Shown here piece after piece: positions 63,142-64,000 of a stretch of 64,000 bases of DNA. The translations under genes and the position numbers were made by a program. Where the stretch lies: contig NZ_SJUO01000002.1 of NCBI RefSeq assembly GCF_004336985.1, positions 186,001 through 250,000 of the forward strand, read 5' to 3'. Numbering within the stretch: the first letter of the stretch is position 1; every line of letters starts with the position of its first letter. Source of the DNA: Exiguobacterium sp. SL-9. GTDB taxonomy: Bacteria > Bacillota > Bacilli > Exiguobacteriales > Exiguobacteriaceae. The notes below the pieces were generated by a model that had not been told where the DNA came from, made no database searches, and was given only the letters and a program-made list of their open reading frames with translations.

Positions 63142-64000
63142 TTACCCTTTCTTCGCGATGATCGCGACCCAGTCTTCCATGACCCTTGTCTCTTCAATCG
63201 CGAACCCGGACGCCTTGAGCGCTTCCGTCACTTCGGCCCGCTTCTGTCCGATGATGCCCGACGTGATGAAGTACCCGCCTGGCTTGACGCGTGCGTAAGC
63301 GTCATCGATGAAGAGCATGATGACGTCGGCCAAAATGTTGGCGACGACGAGATCGTACTCACCCGTCATCCCTTTCAACAAATCTCCCGTCTTCACATCG
63401 ACGACGTCCTGGACATCGTTCGTCTCGACGTTTTGACGTGCTGATTCGACGGCGACCGCATCTAAATCAAGCGCTTCGATGCGTTTTGCCCCAAGTTTCG
63501 CCGCAGCGATAGCGAGCACACCTGACCCGGTACCGACATCAATCAACCGGTCACCCGGCTGAATATAGTTCTCGATTGCTTGGATGCAGAGCATCGTCGT
63601 CGGATGCGTCCCTGTGCCGAACGCCATGCCCGGATCGAGCAAGATGACGTTCTCCTCAGGTTGCGGCTCATAATCTTCCCAGAGCGGGACAATCGTGAGA
63701 TGTTGTGAGATTTTGACGGGCTTGTAGTACTGTTTCCACGAATGGGCCCAGTCCTCTTCATCCATCTCGACGACAGTCACGTCACCGGTGCCGATATCGA
63801 GCATATGACGCAACCCTTCCACTTCTTTTTTGAACGCGGCAAGGGTGTCTTGGAAATCACCAGACGCCGGGACGTACGCTTTCACGTAGACGCCTGACGT
63901 CGGATACGATTCACGTCCGGAAACGTCCCAAATCTCTCCGAAATGGTCTTCGGCCATCATCTGGTCGTAATCCTCAACATCCTCGATGACGACCCCTTGT
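63142..64000 (-). CDS. prmA: Ribosomal protein L11 methyltransferase (5' end outside the window)
   Basis: The last 286 codons of PrmA; the frame remains open to the right edge (reading ...GVVIEDVEDYDQMMAED), so the start is outside. SAM-binding DPGMAFGTGTHPTT, DVGTGSGVLAIAAAKLG and the catalytic VANILADV are present. It trimethylates ribosomal protein L11. Family length is about 310 residues, so about 25 are missing. Do not take the Met at 63960 as the start. Confidence 0.95.
   Translation of the reverse strand, partial: QGVVIEDVEDYDQMMAEDHFGEIWDVSGRESYPTSGVYVKAYVPASGDFQDTLAAFKKEVEGLRHMLDIGTGDVTVVEMDEEDWAHSWKQYYKPVKISQHLTIVPLWEDYEPQPEENVILLDPGMAFGTGTHPTTMLCIQAIENYIQPGDRLIDVGTGSGVLAIAAAKLGAKRIEALDLDAVAVESARQNVETNDVQDVVDVKTGDLLKGMTGEYDLVVANILADVIMLFIDDAYARVKPGGYFITSGIIGQKRAEVTEALKASGFAIEETRVMEDWVAIIAKKG

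Noticed and set aside
1-64000. CRISPR arrays, insertion sequences, prophage or integrative element
   Set aside because: No regularly spaced repeats, transposase, integrase or phage genes were recognised, and gene order is mostly that of a Bacillales core chromosome.

Overview
The window looks like a chromosomal segment of a low-GC-phylum (Bacillota) rod, most probably Exiguobacterium or a close relative. I infer this from the proteins, from the absence of the sporulation genes expected in two places, and from gene order. The backbone follows the order I remember from Bacillus subtilis: rpmG/5-FCL, pst operon, pbpA, sodA, ispG, a yqfW-like gene, zur, nfo, cshB, ispH, yqfO, trmK, cccA, sigA, dnaG, ppsR, ccpN, glyS, glyQ, recO, era, dgkA, ybeY, pgpH, phoH, floA, nfeD, yqeY, rpsU, rsmE, prmA. 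Base composition is about half G+C and even throughout. I see no insertion sequence, prophage, CRISPR array or rRNA.

Layout: 1-185 is the control region of a gene that starts at the left edge and runs out of the window. 186-4777 holds a DUF92 protein, 5-formyl-THF cyclo-ligase, L33, an unusual GH57-glycosyltransferase hybrid and a DUF4912 protein. 4895-9318 is the phosphate operon pstSCAB-phoU behind a clear array of PhoP-type repeats. 9472-18246 holds a class B penicillin-binding protein, Mn superoxide dismutase, a cytoplasmic alpha-amylase, tRNA-Met and tRNA-Ile(CAU), a Na/Pi symporter, a small membrane protein and a chemotaxis receptor. 18464-28483 has ispG, a nucleotidase, Nnr, zur-znuBC behind a Zur box, ppx-ppk, an XapX protein and a zinc-binding unknown. 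28485-36955 has nfo, cshB, a sensor kinase paired with a tethered sugar-binding-like protein, ispH, yqfO, trmK and cytochrome c.

37088-53277 is the macromolecular-synthesis core: sigA-dnaG, ppsR-ccpN, glyQS under a glycine T-box, recO-era-dgkA-ybeY-pgpH-phoH, nfeD-floA under a sigmaW-like promoter, and rpsU-yqeY. 53376-62303 is an accessory insert relative to B. subtilis, with deoC, rarD, a methyltransferase-luxS-mccA-mccB sulfur operon and a large secreted subtilase. rsmE and a truncated prmA close the window.

Most of the window is housekeeping, and I found no convincing new defence, secretion or biosynthetic system. The observations most worth checking are the GH57 protein carrying only half of a GT-B fold, the kinase/binding-protein pair with no response regulator, several well-formed operators (PhoP, Zur, FNR/Rex plus cre, a deoC direct repeat), a sigmaW promoter at nfeD-floA, and an orphan transcript-like unit upstream of the sulfur operon. 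Family names and B. subtilis comparisons are from memory; no database search was run.
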